A stretch of DNA of 64,000 nucleotides from positions 504,001 to 568,000 of the forward strand of contig NZ_JASZYQ010000002.1 in the NCBI RefSeq assembly GCF_030316885.1. Reading direction: 5' to 3'. The translations under genes were made by a program, and so were the position numbers. This document shows positions 10,371 to 21,829 of this stretch, in pieces. The first letter of the stretch is position 1; each line of letters opens with the position of its first letter. A model generated the notes under the pieces. That model was not told where the DNA came from and searched no databases. It worked only from the letters and a program-made list of their open reading frames with translations. The DNA comes from Variovorax jilinensis (GTDB lineage: Bacteria > Pseudomonadota > Gammaproteobacteria > Burkholderiales > Burkholderiaceae_C).

Positions 10371-11129
10371 ATGGCCACGCGCCGAACCTCGCACGAACCG
10401 GCCTATGTGCTCCATCGCTACGACTGGAGCGAGTCGAGCCTGATCCTCGAGACCTTCACTCGCCACCTGGGCCGCATTGCGCTGGTGGCCAAGGGGGCCA
10501 AGCGGCCGAGCTCCAACTTCCGTCCGGTGCTGCTGCCGCTGCAGCCGCTGCAGGTGAGCTTCAGCGGCGAAGCCGAGATCCGCACGCTCAAGGGCGCCGA
10601 GTGGATGGGCGGCCACGTGATGCCGACCGGCGAGGCGCTGCTGTCGGGCTACTACGTCAACGAGCTGCTGCTGCGGCTGCTCGCGCGCGACGATCCGCAC
10701 GAGGCGCTGTTCGATGCCTACGCAGCCGTGGTGCAGGTGCTCGCGGGAGACCACGCCGGCGCCCAGGCCGCCACCCAGTCGGCCGCGCTGCGGACCTTCG
10801 AGCTGCTGCTGCTGCGCGAGGTCGGCCTGCTGCCCGCGCTCGATGCCGAGACGCTGACGCTCGCGCCGCTCTTGCCCACAGGCCGCTACACGCTGGTCGC
10901 CGAGGCCGGCCTGCGCCAGGCGGCCGACGAAGAGACGGCGCTTGCCGGTGCCGACTGGCGCGCGCTGCAGGCGGCGCTGGACGACCGGGCGCCGTTCGCG
11001 GCCACGCTGCGGGTCTGCGCGGGCCGCGACGGTGCCCTGCGCAACCAGTTGCGGGCGCTGCTCAACTACCATTGCGGCGTTGCAACCCTGCGCACGCGGC
11101 AGATGATGCGGGACCTCCAAGCGCTATGA
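10371..11129 (+). CDS. recO: DNA repair protein RecO
   Basis: Mediator of RecA loading in the RecFOR pathway. The 252-residue protein starts with the OB-fold wording typical of RecO ([20 protein letters not shown], then [15 protein letters not shown]) and continues into the helical C-terminal domain ([21 protein letters not shown]). No zinc-binding cysteine cluster is seen, as in many proteobacterial forms. Its TGA overlaps the pdxJ ATG. Confidence 0.94.
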   Translation: MATRRTSHEPAYVLHRYDWSESSLILETFTRHLGRIALVAKGAKRPSSNFRPVLLPLQPLQVSFSGEAEIRTLKGAEWMGGHVMPTGEALLSGYYVNELLLRLLARDDPHEALFDAYAAVVQVLAGDHAGAQAATQSAALRTFELLLLREVGLLPALDAETLTLAPLLPTGRYTLVAEAGLRQAADEETALAGADWRALQAALDDRAPFAATLRVCAGRDGALRNQLRALLNYHCGVATLRTRQMMRDLQAL

Positions 11130-11881
11130 GCACTTCCTATTTCACGGCCCTCTCGGTCAACCTCAACAAGGTCGCACTGGTGCGCAACACGCGCCCCCTC
11201 GGCATTCCCAGCGTGCTGTTCGCGGCCGCGCTGTGCCTGGATGCGGGCGCCCACGGCATCACGGTCCATCCGCGGCCCGACGAGCGCCACATCCGGCCGC
11301 AGGACGTGCGCGACCTGTCGCTGCTGCTGCACCGCGACTGGCCGGCCGCCGAGTTCAACATCGAGGGCAACCCCTTCCACAACCTGATGGACTTCGTGCG
11401 CGAGCTGCGCCCGCACCAGGCCACCTTCGTGCCCGACACCGAGACCCAGTCGACCAGCGACCACGGCTGGAGCTTTCCCGAGGATGCCGAGCGCCTGCGG
11501 CCGCTGATCGCGGAAGCCCATGCGCTCGGCGTGCGCGTGAGCCTGTTCATGGACCCCGATCCCGAGATGATGGCGGCGGCCAAGGCAGTCGGCGCCGACC
11601 GCGTGGAGCTCTACACCGAGGGCTACGCGGCCTCGCGCGACACCTCGCGCGCCCAGCAGGTGCTGGCGCTCTACGTCGAGGCGGCGCGTGCGGCGCAGGA
11701 AGCCGGCCTCGAGGTCAACGCCGGGCACGACCTGAGCCGCGAGAATCTCGGCGATTTCCTGCGCGCCGTGCCCGGCGTGCGCGAGGTCTCCATCGGCCAT
11801 GCCTTCGTCTCGGACGCGCTCGAGCTGGGCTACGCGGCCGCCACGCGCGACTACCTGCAGCGCATCGAAGAAGCGCGTTGA
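11126..11881 (+). CDS. pdxJ: Pyridoxine 5'-phosphate synthase
   Basis: Last enzyme of the DXP-dependent vitamin B6 pathway, condensing 1-deoxyxylulose phosphate with 3-amino-2-oxopropyl phosphate. The 251-residue TIM barrel shows [14 protein letters not shown] at the N-terminus, [13 protein letters not shown] with conserved histidine and arginine, [13 protein letters not shown], and [11 protein letters not shown] near the phosphate site. Start set at 11126 by the ATGA overlap with recO. The recO-pdxJ-acpS order is conserved in proteobacteria. Confidence 0.96.
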   Translation: MSTSYFTALSVNLNKVALVRNTRPLGIPSVLFAAALCLDAGAHGITVHPRPDERHIRPQDVRDLSLLLHRDWPAAEFNIEGNPFHNLMDFVRELRPHQATFVPDTETQSTSDHGWSFPEDAERLRPLIAEAHALGVRVSLFMDPDPEMMAAAKAVGADRVELYTEGYAASRDTSRAQQVLALYVEAARAAQEAGLEVNAGHDLSRENLGDFLRAVPGVREVSIGHAFVSDALELGYAAATRDYLQRIEEAR

Positions 11882-11894
11882 AGACGGCGCCCAC

Positions 11895-12293
11895 GTGATC
11901 TACGGCATCGGCACCGACATCTGCGATATCCGGCGCATCGCCGCCACCTTCGAGCGGCAGGGCGAGCGCTTCGCCCGCAAGGTGCTGAGCGATGCGGAAT
12001 TCGCGGTCTGGCAGGCGCGCAGCGCGCGGTGGCCGAAGCGCGGCCTGCGCTATCTCGCGACCCGCTTCTCGGCCAAGGAAGCCTTCAGCAAGGCGGTCGG
12101 CATGGGCATGCGCATGCCCATGAGCTGGCGCCTGTGCGAGATCGCGAACCAGAAGAGCGGCAAGCCCGTGATCGTGCTGCACGGCCCGCTCAAGGAGTGG
12201 TTCGAGGCCCGGGGCCTCAGCGCCCACGTGAGCGTGACCGACGAGACCGACTACGCGGCGAGCTTCGTGGTGGTCGAACGCAAAGAAGAATGA
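11895..12293 (+). CDS. acpS: Holo-[acyl-carrier-protein] synthase
   Basis: Transfers phosphopantetheine from CoA to a serine of acyl carrier protein. The 132-residue product begins (GTG start, 11895) directly with the family motif [11 protein letters not shown], where Asp8 binds magnesium. The second motif [13 protein letters not shown] carries the catalytic glutamate. GTG is preferred because the AcpS family starts right there; no ATG is nearby in frame. The stop overlaps the nagZ ATG. Confidence 0.94.
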   Translation: MIYGIGTDICDIRRIAATFERQGERFARKVLSDAEFAVWQARSARWPKRGLRYLATRFSAKEAFSKAVGMGMRMPMSWRLCEIANQKSGKPVIVLHGPLKEWFEARGLSAHVSVTDETDYAASFVVVERKEE

Positions 12294-13363
12294 CCGAAAA
12301 CTCCCTGCATGCCCCGCTGATCATCGACGTCGCGGGCGTCGAACTCACGGCCGCCGACCTGCGCCGGCTGGCCGATCCCCGGGTCGGCGGCGTGATCCAT
12401 TTCGCCCGCAACTGGCAGGACCGCGATCGCATGTGCGCGCTCAATGCCGAGATCAAGGCGCTGCGGCCCGATCTGCTGATCTGCGTCGACCACGAAGGCG
12501 GCCGGGTGCAGCGATTCCGCACCGACGGCTTCACGCGGCTGCCGTCGATGCGCGCGCTCGGCACGCTGTGGATGAGCGATCCGCTGCGCGCCACCCAGGC
12601 CGCCGTGGGCTGCGGGCGGGTGCTGGCCGGCGAGTTGCGGGCCTGCGGTGTCGACTTCAGCTTCGCGCCGGTGCTCGACCTGGACTACGGCGAGAGCAGC
12701 GTGATCGGCGACCGCAGCTTCCACCGCGATCCGCGCGTGGTGGCGCTGCTGGCGCGCAGCGTCATGCACGGCCTGCTGCAGGCCGGCATGGCCAACTGCG
12801 GCAAGCACTTTCCGGGGCACGGCTTCGTCAAGGCCGATTCGCACGTGGCAGTTCCGGTCGACCGCCGCAGCCTCAAGGCCATCCTGGGCGAGGATGCCCG
12901 GCCCTACGACTGGCTCGACGGCACGCTGGCTGCCGTGATGCCCGCGCACGTGATCTACCCGAAGGTGGATGCGCGGCCGGCCGGCTTCTCGTCCAGGTGG
13001 CTGCAGGCGATCCTGCGCGGCCGGCTCGGCTTCGATGGCGCGGTGTTCAGCGACGACCTCAGCATGGAGGCGGCACGCCGGATCGACGGCCGGCTGCTGA
13101 GCTACACCGATGCGGCCCTGGCGGCCCTCGATGCGGGCTGCGACCTCGCGCTGCTGTGCAACCAGAGCGTGGGCGATGGCGCCGTGCTCGACGAGTTGCT
13201 GGCGGGCTTCGAGGATGCGCACCGCAGCGGCCGCTGGCAGCCCAGTGCCGATGGCGAGCGGCGGCGCCGCAGCCTGCTGCCGCGCGGACCGGCGCTCGAC
13301 TGGACTGCGCTGCAGGCCTCGAATGCGCATCGCCGGGCGCTGGCGTTGCTCGAGCGCCTCTAG
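12290..13363 (+). CDS. nagZ: Beta-N-acetylhexosaminidase NagZ
   Basis: Cytosolic glycoside hydrolase family 3 enzyme that removes N-acetylglucosamine from anhydromuropeptides in peptidoglycan recycling. The 357 residues hold FARNWQDRD, the substrate-loop motif [15 protein letters not shown] with the catalytic histidine, and the nucleophile aspartate in [13 protein letters not shown] overlap with acpS fixes the start. A small hairpin (13368-13383, no T-tract) stands between its stop and the convergent metalloprotease gene. Confidence 0.95.
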   Translation: MTENSLHAPLIIDVAGVELTAADLRRLADPRVGGVIHFARNWQDRDRMCALNAEIKALRPDLLICVDHEGGRVQRFRTDGFTRLPSMRALGTLWMSDPLRATQAAVGCGRVLAGELRACGVDFSFAPVLDLDYGESSVIGDRSFHRDPRVVALLARSVMHGLLQAGMANCGKHFPGHGFVKADSHVAVPVDRRSLKAILGEDARPYDWLDGTLAAVMPAHVIYPKVDARPAGFSSRWLQAILRGRLGFDGAVFSDDLSMEAARRIDGRLLSYTDAALAALDAGCDLALLCNQSVGDGAVLDELLAGFEDAHRSGRWQPSADGERRRRSLLPRGPALDWTALQASNAHRRALALLERL

Positions 13364-13388
13364 AAGACGCCGGACGCCCGGCGGGCGA

Positions 13389-13919
13389 TCAGGTCGCCCC
13401 GGGCTCGACCTGCACCTGCGGCGCCCAGAGCCGCGCGCCGCCGGCATCGAGGTGCGTCAGGTACAGCCGCAGATCGAATTCGAGCTGGTGGTAGTCGGGC
13501 TCCATGTGGGCGCACAGCTGGTAGAAGGCCTTGTCATGGTCGCGCTCCTTCATGTGAGCCAGCTCGTGAACCACGATCATGCGCAGCCATTCGATCGGCA
13601 CCTCCTTGAACAGGCTGGCGACGCGGATCTCGCGCTTGGCCTTGAGCTTGCCGCCCTGGACCCGCGAGATCGTCGTGTGCGTGCCCAGCGCATTGCGGAT
13701 CACGTGCAGCTTGTTGTCGAAGGCCACTTTCGAGAGCGGCGCGGCATTGCGCAGGAAGTCGGCCTTGAGTTCGCTCACGTAGTCGTACAGGGCGCGGTCG
13801 GTGCGGATGTCGTGCGCCTTTGCGTAGCGCTTCTGCAGGAAGTCGCCGAGCCGGCCCGCCGAGACCAGCGGCTCGACCTGGGCGCGCAGCGCCGCGGGGT
13901 AGGCGGCGAGGTATTTCAC
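13389..13919 (-). CDS. YgjP-like zinc metallopeptidase
   Basis: Putative metal-dependent hydrolase of the YgjP/M48-like group, 176 residues. The zinc motif is HELAH in VVHELAHMKERDHDKAF, with a downstream CAHMEPDY that could supply the third ligand region. No membrane segment or signal peptide, so cytosolic. The start is GTG at 13919, overlapping the Hsp70 stop as GTGA; no ATG lies near. Substrate unknown. Being coupled to an Hsp70-like gene suggests a role in protein handling, but this is inference from position only. Confidence 0.82.
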   Translation of the reverse strand: MKYLAAYPAALRAQVEPLVSAGRLGDFLQKRYAKAHDIRTDRALYDYVSELKADFLRNAAPLSKVAFDNKLHVIRNALGTHTTISRVQGGKLKAKREIRVASLFKEVPIEWLRMIVVHELAHMKERDHDKAFYQLCAHMEPDYHQLEFDLRLYLTHLDAGGARLWAPQVQVEPGAT

Positions 13920-15193
13920 GCCGGATCGGCGATGCGCGTGCCGGCGGCTGCGTAGGCCAGCCCGGCCGCGACGCCGCCGAACAGATCGCCTTCGACCAGC
14001 TCGACGCCCGGGAAGGCCTCGCGCAGCGCCTGCTGGAAGGGCTGCAGCGCCGAAGAACCGCCCGTGAGGTAGATGGCGTCGAGCGCGGTGGGGCGCAGGC
14101 CGGCCCGCTCGACGCATTCGCGCGCGCAGTCGACCACGCGCCCGAGCAGCGCCTGCAGGTGCTCGGCAAGCCCGGCGCCGGTCAGGACTGCCTGCAGGCC
14201 ACGCTCCGCGCAGGAGAGATCGATCGCGACCTCGGCGTCGCCGCCCGAGCTGCGGATCTTGGCGGCCTCGACCTCGCTCGCGATCCGGTGCCCTTCGCGG
14301 TTGACCAGCACGTTCATGAGCCGGTCGTGCAACCGCGTGTCGAGATAGCTTCCGCGCAGATCCTGCACCTGGCGGATCGACTTCGGCGTCTGCAGCCAGT
14401 TGATCAGGTGCCAGGTCGAGAGATCGAAGAAGGTGCGGCTCGGCACCTCGCGGCCCTGGGGCCCGTGATGGCGGAAGCCCAGCTGCGGCATCGCGCAGGC
14501 CAGGCTCAGGCGCTGGTCGTAATCGGTGCCGCCGATGTGGACACCGGTGGTGGCGAGCACGTCGTCCGCGCGGTCGGGGTTGTCGACGCGGTCCGGGCCC
14601 AGGCGCACCACGGTGAAGTCGGAAGTACCGCCACCGATGTCGACGATCAGCACCAGCGACTCGCGCGAGACGCGGCGCTCGAAGTCGAAGGCGGCCGCGA
14701 TCGGCTCGTACTGGAAGCTGACCTCGCCGAGGCCGGCGTTCGACGCCGCGCGGCGCAGCGAATCCTCGGCCTGGCTGTCGCGCTTCTCGTCGTCGTCGAC
14801 GAAGCGGATCGGCCGCCCCAGCACGACGCGCCCGGGCCGGGTGCCGAGCTGCCGGCACGCACGCTCGCCGATCTCGGACAGGAACAGCGAGATGATGTCC
14901 TCGAAGCTGACGAGCCGGTTGTCGACCTCGGTCGGCTCCTGCATGAGGGCGCTGCCCAGGATGCTCTTGAGCGAACGCATCAGCCGGCCTTCGGTGCTGG
15001 CCAGGTAGAGGCCCATCGCCTCGCGGCCGAAATGGGTGCTGCGGTCTTCCGAGTTGAAGAAGATCGCGGTGGGCAGCGCGCTCGCCGGGCCCTCGAGCAG
15101 CAGCGCCCGCGCGCGGCCGTCCGGGCCCACGCAGGCGGCGGCGGAATTCGACGTGCCGAAGTCGATCCCGATCGCGGGCGCGCGCGTGCTCAA
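13916..15193 (-). CDS. Hsp70-family protein (YegD-like, ATPase only)
   Basis: A 425-residue protein that is essentially a DnaK-type nucleotide-binding domain without the substrate-binding half. Visible ATPase motifs are [12 protein letters not shown] at the N-terminus, [15 protein letters not shown] in the middle, GTDYDQRLS, and [12 protein letters not shown] near the end. This matches the YegD group rather than DnaK or HscA. The only reasonable start is TTG at 15193, inside a TTGA overlap with the lysS stop. Client and function unknown. Confidence 0.85.
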   Translation of the reverse strand: MSTRAPAIGIDFGTSNSAAACVGPDGRARALLLEGPASALPTAIFFNSEDRSTHFGREAMGLYLASTEGRLMRSLKSILGSALMQEPTEVDNRLVSFEDIISLFLSEIGERACRQLGTRPGRVVLGRPIRFVDDDEKRDSQAEDSLRRAASNAGLGEVSFQYEPIAAAFDFERRVSRESLVLIVDIGGGTSDFTVVRLGPDRVDNPDRADDVLATTGVHIGGTDYDQRLSLACAMPQLGFRHHGPQGREVPSRTFFDLSTWHLINWLQTPKSIRQVQDLRGSYLDTRLHDRLMNVLVNREGHRIASEVEAAKIRSSGGDAEVAIDLSCAERGLQAVLTGAGLAEHLQALLGRVVDCARECVERAGLRPTALDAIYLTGGSSALQPFQQALREAFPGVELVEGDLFGGVAAGLAYAAAGTRIADPA

Positions 15194-16749
15194 GATTCGC
15201 GCCTGAGCGCGGGGAACAGGATCACGTCGCGGATGCTCGGCGAATCGGTCAGCAGCATCATGAGGCGGTCGATGCCGATGCCGCAGCCGCCGGTCGGCGG
15301 CATGCCGTACTCGAGCGCGCGCACGAAGTCGTGGTCGTAGAACATGGCTTCGTCATCCCCGCTGTCCTTGGCGGCCACCTGGGCATTGAAGCGCGCGGCC
15401 TGGTCCTCGGCGTCGTTGAGCTCGCTGAAGCCGTTGCCGAATTCGCGGCCCGTGATGTAGAGCTCGAAGCGCTCGGTGACCTCGGGGCGCTCGTCGTTGG
15501 CGCGCGCCAGCGGCGAGATCTCGGTCGGGTGCTCCATGATGAAGGTCGGCTGCCAGAGCTTCTCTTCGACGGTCTCCTCGAAGTACATCACCTGCAGGCT
15601 GGCCAGGCTGCGCTGCGAGAGCTTGTCCTTTTCCTCGCTGAGGCCGATCTTGCGCAGCGCGTTGACCAGCCACGCCGGGTCGTCCACGCCGGCACCGGCC
15701 TCGGTGTGCTTGAGGATCGCCTCGCGGATCGTGAGCCGCTCGAAGGGCTGGGCGAGGTCGACCGGCTTGCCCTGGTAGCTGAGCTGCTGCGTGCCCACGG
15801 CCTTGTCGGCGATGGTGCGGATCAGCGTCTCGGTGAAGTCCATCAGGTCGCGGTAGTTCCAGTACGCCGCGTAGAACTCCATCATCGTGAACTCGGGGTT
15901 GTGCCGGACCGAGATGCCTTCGTTGCGGTAGCTGCGGTTGATCTCGAACACGCGCTCGAAGCCGCCCACGATCAGCCGCTTGAGGTAGAGCTCGGGCGCG
16001 ATGCGCAGGAACATCTCCTGGTCGAGCGCGTTGTGGTGCGTCTTGAAGGGTTTGGCGTTGGCGCCGCCCGGGATCGGATGCAGCATCGGCGTCTCGACCT
16101 CGAGGAAGTCGTGGCCCACCATGAAATCGCGCAGCGCGCTCACGGCCTTGCTGCGCGCGGTGAAGCGCTCGCGTGCGGTGGCGTCGGTGATCAGGTCGAC
16201 GTAGCGCTGGCGGTACTTCTGCTCCTGGTCGGCCATGCCGTGGAACTTGTCGGGCAGCGGCCGCAGGCTCTTGGTGAGCAGGCGCAGCTTCGTCACCTTG
16301 ACCGACAGCTCGCCGGTCTTGGTCTTCATGAGCGAGCCCTCGGCGCCGACGATGTCGCCCAGGTCCCAGCGCTTGAAGTCGGCGTAGGCCTCTTCGCCGA
16401 TGCCGTCGCGCGTGACGTAGAGCTGCAGGCGGCCGGTGGCGTCCTGCAGGGTGGCGAAGCTGGCCTTGCCCATCACGCGCTTGAGCATCATGCGGCCGGC
16501 CAGGCTGACTGCGACCGGCGCCGCATCGAGCGCTTCGGCTGCCGTCTCGCGATGGGCCGCGATCAGCGCAGCGGCGCGGTCGGCAGGCTTGAAGTCGTTA
16601 GGGAAGGCAACGCCCTTGCCCTCGGCCTGGGCCGTGCGCAGCCCCTTGAGCTTCTCGCGCCGTTCGGCGATCAGCTGGTTGTCGTCGACCGCAGGGGCGG
16701 CGGCGGGCGCGTCGGGCGCGGGAACGGAAGGAGTCAGGTGGTCGGACAT
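15190..16749 (-). CDS. lysS: Lysyl-tRNA synthetase, class II
   Basis: Charges tRNA-Lys. The 519-residue product has an A/P-rich N-terminal tail, an OB-fold anticodon-binding domain ([19 protein letters not shown]), class II motif 2 ([20 protein letters not shown]) and motif 3 ([19 protein letters not shown]). Start at 16749 begins MSDHLTPS; the open frame upstream has no family match. Its stop overlaps the next gene by four bases. Confidence 0.96.
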   Translation of the reverse strand: MSDHLTPSVPAPDAPAAAPAVDDNQLIAERREKLKGLRTAQAEGKGVAFPNDFKPADRAAALIAAHRETAAEALDAAPVAVSLAGRMMLKRVMGKASFATLQDATGRLQLYVTRDGIGEEAYADFKRWDLGDIVGAEGSLMKTKTGELSVKVTKLRLLTKSLRPLPDKFHGMADQEQKYRQRYVDLITDATARERFTARSKAVSALRDFMVGHDFLEVETPMLHPIPGGANAKPFKTHHNALDQEMFLRIAPELYLKRLIVGGFERVFEINRSYRNEGISVRHNPEFTMMEFYAAYWNYRDLMDFTETLIRTIADKAVGTQQLSYQGKPVDLAQPFERLTIREAILKHTEAGAGVDDPAWLVNALRKIGLSEEKDKLSQRSLASLQVMYFEETVEEKLWQPTFIMEHPTEISPLARANDERPEVTERFELYITGREFGNGFSELNDAEDQAARFNAQVAAKDSGDDEAMFYDHDFVRALEYGMPPTGGCGIGIDRLMMLLTDSPSIRDVILFPALRRES

Positions 16750-16808
16750 GGGGGCTGGAGTAGGTGCGCGGCAAAAACGCGCGCAACCCGCCATTTTAAC
16801 GGGCCGCG

Positions 16809-17453
16809 CTAGGTCGCGATGCCGGCGCGGGCCAGCAGGTCGCTGGCCAGCTCGAGGCGCATCAGCGGGCTGTCGAGCGCCATCAGCCGCTGCCGCAGCT
16901 CGAGCGGCATCGGCAGCAGCTCGCACCAGCGGTTGGCGACCCAGCCGCAGTCCTCGAAGCGATAGGGCGCGGTGATCGGCAGCCGCGTTCCGCCGCCTTC
17001 CGCGCGCTGGCGCTCCTCGAGCGTGCGCACCAGGCGCTGCAGCGCGTCGCTCGTGTGCTGCAGGTCGTCCGGTACCGCGACCGACTGGTCGTCGGCCACG
17101 GCATCGACCTCGGCGGTCCACAGGCCGTGCTTCTGCAGTTCGCTCGTGCGCACGTTGAAGCGCTGGGTGCCCACGCATTCGATCTGCATGAGGCCGGCCT
17201 GGGGCGAATCGAACTCGCGGATGACCGCGAGCGTGCCGGTGGCGGCGAAGGCCTCGGCGCCGGCGCCCGCGCGGCGCACCTCGGCGCCCTGCGTGAGCGT
17301 GACCACGCCGAAGGGTGCGCCGGCCTTGTGGCAGCGGCCGATCATGTCGAGGTAGCGGACCTCGAAGATGCGCAGTGGCAGCAGGCCGCCCGGGAACAGC
17401 ACGGTGCCCAGCGGGAACAAAGGGAGCGATCGCAGCAGGGGAGGGGTCGTCAT
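16809..17453 (-). CDS. Lon substrate-binding-domain protein
   Basis: A 214-residue stand-alone homologue of the N-terminal (LAN/PUA-like) domain of Lon protease, without ATPase or protease domains. Typical wording is [27 protein letters not shown] at the N-terminus, then [11 protein letters not shown], and [18 protein letters not shown] 17453 puts this motif close to the start; ATG 17477 is possible. Function of the stand-alone family is not settled. It lies 59 bases before lysS on the same strand and is divergent from the YggT gene. Confidence 0.85.
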   Translation of the reverse strand: MTTPPLLRSLPLFPLGTVLFPGGLLPLRIFEVRYLDMIGRCHKAGAPFGVVTLTQGAEVRRAGAGAEAFAATGTLAVIREFDSPQAGLMQIECVGTQRFNVRTSELQKHGLWTAEVDAVADDQSVAVPDDLQHTSDALQRLVRTLEERQRAEGGGTRLPITAPYRFEDCGWVANRWCELLPMPLELRQRLMALDSPLMRLELASDLLARAGIAT

Positions 17454-17502
17454 CGTTGAACCTTGCGTGGCTATCATGGCATTCCGCTCACGACCACGCG
17501 CC

Positions 17503-18063
17503 ATGTTCTATCAGATTCCCTCGTTCCTGCTCGACGTGATCGTCGGCCTCCTGGGCGGCGCCTGCCTGCTGCGTCTGTACATGCAGTTCCACCGCGTGCC
17601 CTTCGGCAATCCGCTCGGACGCTTCGTGTTCGCGGTGAGCGACTGGATCGTGCTGCCGCTGCGCCGCATCGTGCCATCGGTCAAGCGCTGGGATCTCGCA
17701 AGCCTGGTGGCCGCCTGGCTGCTGGTGCTGGCCAAGTTCCTGCTGCTCTGGCTGCTGATGGGCGGCGCCGGCCGCTGGGAGGTGCTGCCGCTGGTGTCGT
17801 TCATCGGCCTGCTGCAGCTGGCCGTCTCGGGGCTCACGGCGCTGCTGGTGGTCTACGCGGTGCTGTCGTGGGTGCCGAACGCGTCGTCGATGCTGCAGGA
17901 CCTGATCGAGCGGCTCGCCCTGCCGCTGGTGCGGCCGTTTCGGCGTTTCATTCCGCTCGTGGGCGGCGTCGACCTTTCGGCGCTGGCCGCGATCGTGCTG
18001 CTGCAGGTGGTGGCGATCGTGCTCGGCAACGTGATGGCAGGCGCCTTCACGCTCGGGCGCTGA
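17503..18063 (+). CDS. YggT-family integral membrane protein
   Basis: A 186-residue protein with two YGGT repeats, each a hydrophobic pair with the LLRLYMQFHRVPFGNP and VLSWVPNAS type of linker followed by an LPLRRIVP or LVRPFRRFIP motif. About four membrane helices. Related proteins have been tied to cell-shape, osmotic or organelle-membrane functions, but the bacterial role is unclear. It starts 49 bases from the divergent Lon-domain gene and ends 3 bases from the convergent accD stop, leaving no room for a terminator. Confidence 0.88.
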   Translation: MFYQIPSFLLDVIVGLLGGACLLRLYMQFHRVPFGNPLGRFVFAVSDWIVLPLRRIVPSVKRWDLASLVAAWLLVLAKFLLLWLLMGGAGRWEVLPLVSFIGLLQLAVSGLTALLVVYAVLSWVPNASSMLQDLIERLALPLVRPFRRFIPLVGGVDLSALAAIVLLQVVAIVLGNVMAGAFTLGR

Positions 18064-18066
18064 GGC

Positions 18067-18939
18067 TCAGTCCACTGCGTCGGCGGGCTGGCGCAGCAGC
18101 ATGGCGAGCGTGCTCGCGACGGTCTTGCGCAGCTCGCGGCGGTCGCAGATGAAGTCGATCGCGCCCTTGGTCTGCAGGAACTCGGCGCGCTGGAAGCCTT
18201 CGGGCAGCGTGACGCGCACGGTGGATTCGATCACGCGCGGGCCGGCAAAGCCGATCAGCGCCTTGGGTTCGGCGATGACCACGTCGCCCACGAAGGCAAA
18301 GCCGGCGCTCACGCCGCCCATGGTCGGATCGGTCAGCACGCTGATGTAGGGCAGGCCCTTCTTGGCCAGCCGGGTCAGCGAGGCATTGGTCTTGGCCATT
18401 TGCATCAGCGACAGCAGGCCCTCCTGCATGCGCGCGCCGCCGGTGGCCGTGAAGCAGATGAAGGGCACCTTCTGCTCGATGGCGGTCTCGACCCCGCGCA
18501 CGAAGCGTTCGCCGACCACGCTGCCCATGCTGCCGCCCATGAAATCGAACTCGAAGCAGGCGACGACCACGTTGATGCTGTGCACCGAGCCGCCGACCAC
18601 CACCAGGGCATCGGTCTCGCCGGTGTTCTCGAGCGCTTCCTTGAGCCGCTCCGGGTACTTGCGGCTGTCCTTGAATTTCAGCGCGTCGACCGGCAGCACC
18701 TCCTGGCCGATCTCGTAGCGGCCTTCGGCGTCGAGAAAGGTGTCCAGGCGCGCACGGGCACCGATGCGGTGATGGTGGCCGCAGCTCGGGCAGACGTTCT
18801 GGTTGTGCTCGAGATCGGTCTTGTAGAGCACCGTCTCGCAGCTCGGGCATTTGATCCAGAGGCCTTCGGGCATCTGGCGCCGCTCGCTCGGGTCGGACGG
18901 CGTGATCTTCGATGGCAGCAGTTTTTCAAGCCAGCTCAT
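18067..18939 (-). CDS. accD: Acetyl-CoA carboxylase carboxyltransferase subunit beta
   Basis: Beta subunit of the carboxyltransferase that makes malonyl-CoA. The 290 residues carry the N-terminal zinc ribbon ([14 protein letters not shown], then [10 protein letters not shown]) and the crotonase-like carboxyltransferase fold ([43 protein letters not shown]). It is the last gene of the leu-asd-fimV-truA-trp-accD block, 23 bases after trpA. The folC gene often found downstream is absent; a convergent YggT gene stands there. Confidence 0.96.
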   Translation of the reverse strand: MSWLEKLLPSKITPSDPSERRQMPEGLWIKCPSCETVLYKTDLEHNQNVCPSCGHHHRIGARARLDTFLDAEGRYEIGQEVLPVDALKFKDSRKYPERLKEALENTGETDALVVVGGSVHSINVVVACFEFDFMGGSMGSVVGERFVRGVETAIEQKVPFICFTATGGARMQEGLLSLMQMAKTNASLTRLAKKGLPYISVLTDPTMGGVSAGFAFVGDVVIAEPKALIGFAGPRVIESTVRVTLPEGFQRAEFLQTKGAIDFICDRRELRKTVASTLAMLLRQPADAVD

Positions 18940-18962
18940 GGTGCTCCTTGTTTGGCGGTGGA

Positions 18963-19807
18963 TTATCCGCCAGCCGCGGACCGGGCCGTGGCGGGCGGGA
19001 GCGCGTCGAGCGCCTGGCGGATGCCGGCCAGGAATTCGCGCACCAGCGGCACCACGGCGTCGCGCGGCTGGCCCTCGATCAGCTGGATGATGCGGGTGCC
19101 GATCACGACGGCATCGGCCGCGGCGCCGACCGCCTGCGCGGTGGCGGCGTCGCGGATGCCGAAGCCGACGCCGACCGGCACGCTCACGTGCCGGCGGATG
19201 CGCGGGATCATGCGGCCGACCGCCTCGGTGTCGAGGTGGCCGGCGCCGGTCACGCCCTTGAGCGAGACGTAGTAGACGTAGCCGGTCGCCACGCGGCCGA
19301 CCTGCGCCATGCGCTCGTCGGTGCTCGTCGGCGCGAGCAGGAAGATCAGGTCGATGTTCTTGGCTTTCAGCGCGGCGGCGAAGTCCTCGCATTCCTCGGG
19401 CGGGTAGTCGACCACCAGCAGGCCGTCGACACCGGCGGCGGCGGCGTCGCGGATGAACGCGCCCTTGCCGTGCACGCCGTCGTAGCGTTCCACGGGGTTG
19501 GCGTAGCCCATCAGCACGACCGGCGTGCGGTCGTCATTCCGGCGGAACTCGGCCACGATCGCGAGCACCTGCTTCATGCCGACGCCGAGCGCGAGCGCTG
19601 CCTCGCCGGCGCGCTGGATCACCGGGCCGTCGGCCATCGGGTCGGAGAAGGGCACGCCCAGCTCGATCACGTCGGCGCCGGCCTCGACCATGCCGTGCAT
19701 CAGCGCGGGCGTGATGTCGGCGTAGGGAAAGCCGGCCGTGACGTAGGGCACCAGCGCGCGGCGGCCTGCCTGTTGCAGGGCCTCGAATGCGGCAGCGATC
19801 CGGCTCA

Positions 19808-19808
<1 letters not shown>
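18963..19808 (-). CDS. trpA: Tryptophan synthase alpha subunit
   Basis: Cleaves indole-glycerol phosphate to indole inside the alpha2beta2 complex. The 281-residue TIM barrel shows [14 protein letters not shown], the catalytic glutamate in [19 protein letters not shown], and the catalytic aspartate in [11 protein letters not shown]. The phosphate-binding GVGFGIRD follows. Start ATG overlaps the trpB stop by one base (TGATG), so the two subunits are translationally coupled. Confidence 0.96.
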
Positions 19809-21082
<1,274 letters not shown>

Positions 21083-21133
21083 GGTCTCGATTCGTTGGGC
21101 CGCCTGCGCCCGCGGATCGAGGCGGACAGGCGG

Positions 21134-21829
21134 TTAGGAAGCTGGGTTCGCAGCATCGGCGGCCCGCACGGCGGCCACGAATGCGCGGATCTTGTCGGCG
21201 TCCTTGATGCCCTTGGAGGCCTCGACGCCGGAGCTCACGTCAACGGACAGCGATTTGCAGCGTGTCCGCAACCGGCGAATGCCATCGCCCACGTTTGCAG
21301 GTGCGAGTCCACCACTCAAGACGAGGTGAGCGTCGACGGCGGGAGGAAGTAGTGACCAATCGAATGCCTTGCCGCCACCGCCATAGGCCTCGACATGGGC
21401 GTCGAGCAGGATGGCGTGGGCGCGGGAGTAATCGGACGCGTATTTTACGAGGTCGAAGGAGGCCCCGGCGGCGCCCAGCGGAATCCGGGCCGCGCGCAGC
21501 CAGCGATGGCGCCCCTGGCCGCTGGCGAGCCAGCAGTCCTCGGGTGTCTCGTCGCCATGGAACTGGGCCATCGCGCCGGGCACCTGCGCCAGCGCGTCCT
21601 GCACCGCGGCGGCGGATTCATTGACGAACAGCAGCACCGGCGTGACGAAGGGCGGCAGCCGGGCCGCCAGTTCCGCGGCGCGCGCGGCGCTTACGGCGCG
21701 AGGGCTGGCCGCATAGAGCACGAAGCCGATGGCGTCGGCGCCCGCCTCGACGGCCTCATCGACGTCCCTTTCGCGCGTCAGGCCGCAGATCTTGATGCGG
21801 GTGCGCGCTGGCAGGGTCGGGGAATTCAT
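21134..21829 (-). CDS. trpF: Phosphoribosylanthranilate isomerase
   Basis: Third step of tryptophan synthesis, an Amadori rearrangement. The 231 residues begin with a short extension and then RIKICGLTRERDVDEA with the catalytic cysteine. AGADAIGFVLYAASPR follows, and LVLSGGLAPANVG and SVDVSSGVEASKGIKD lie near the C-terminus, where Asp and the phosphate site are. A stand-alone trpF, not fused to trpC. ATGA overlap with the truA stop. Confidence 0.95.
   Translation of the reverse strand: MNSPTLPARTRIKICGLTRERDVDEAVEAGADAIGFVLYAASPRAVSAARAAELAARLPPFVTPVLLFVNESAAAVQDALAQVPGAMAQFHGDETPEDCWLASGQGRHRWLRAARIPLGAAGASFDLVKYASDYSRAHAILLDAHVEAYGGGGKAFDWSLLPPAVDAHLVLSGGLAPANVGDGIRRLRTRCKSLSVDVSSGVEASKGIKDADKIRAFVAAVRAADAANPAS

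Noticed and set aside
21083-21133. Tryptophan attenuator or leader peptide between trpF and trpB
   Set aside because: The 51-base gap has no short frame rich in W codons and no alternative hairpins.
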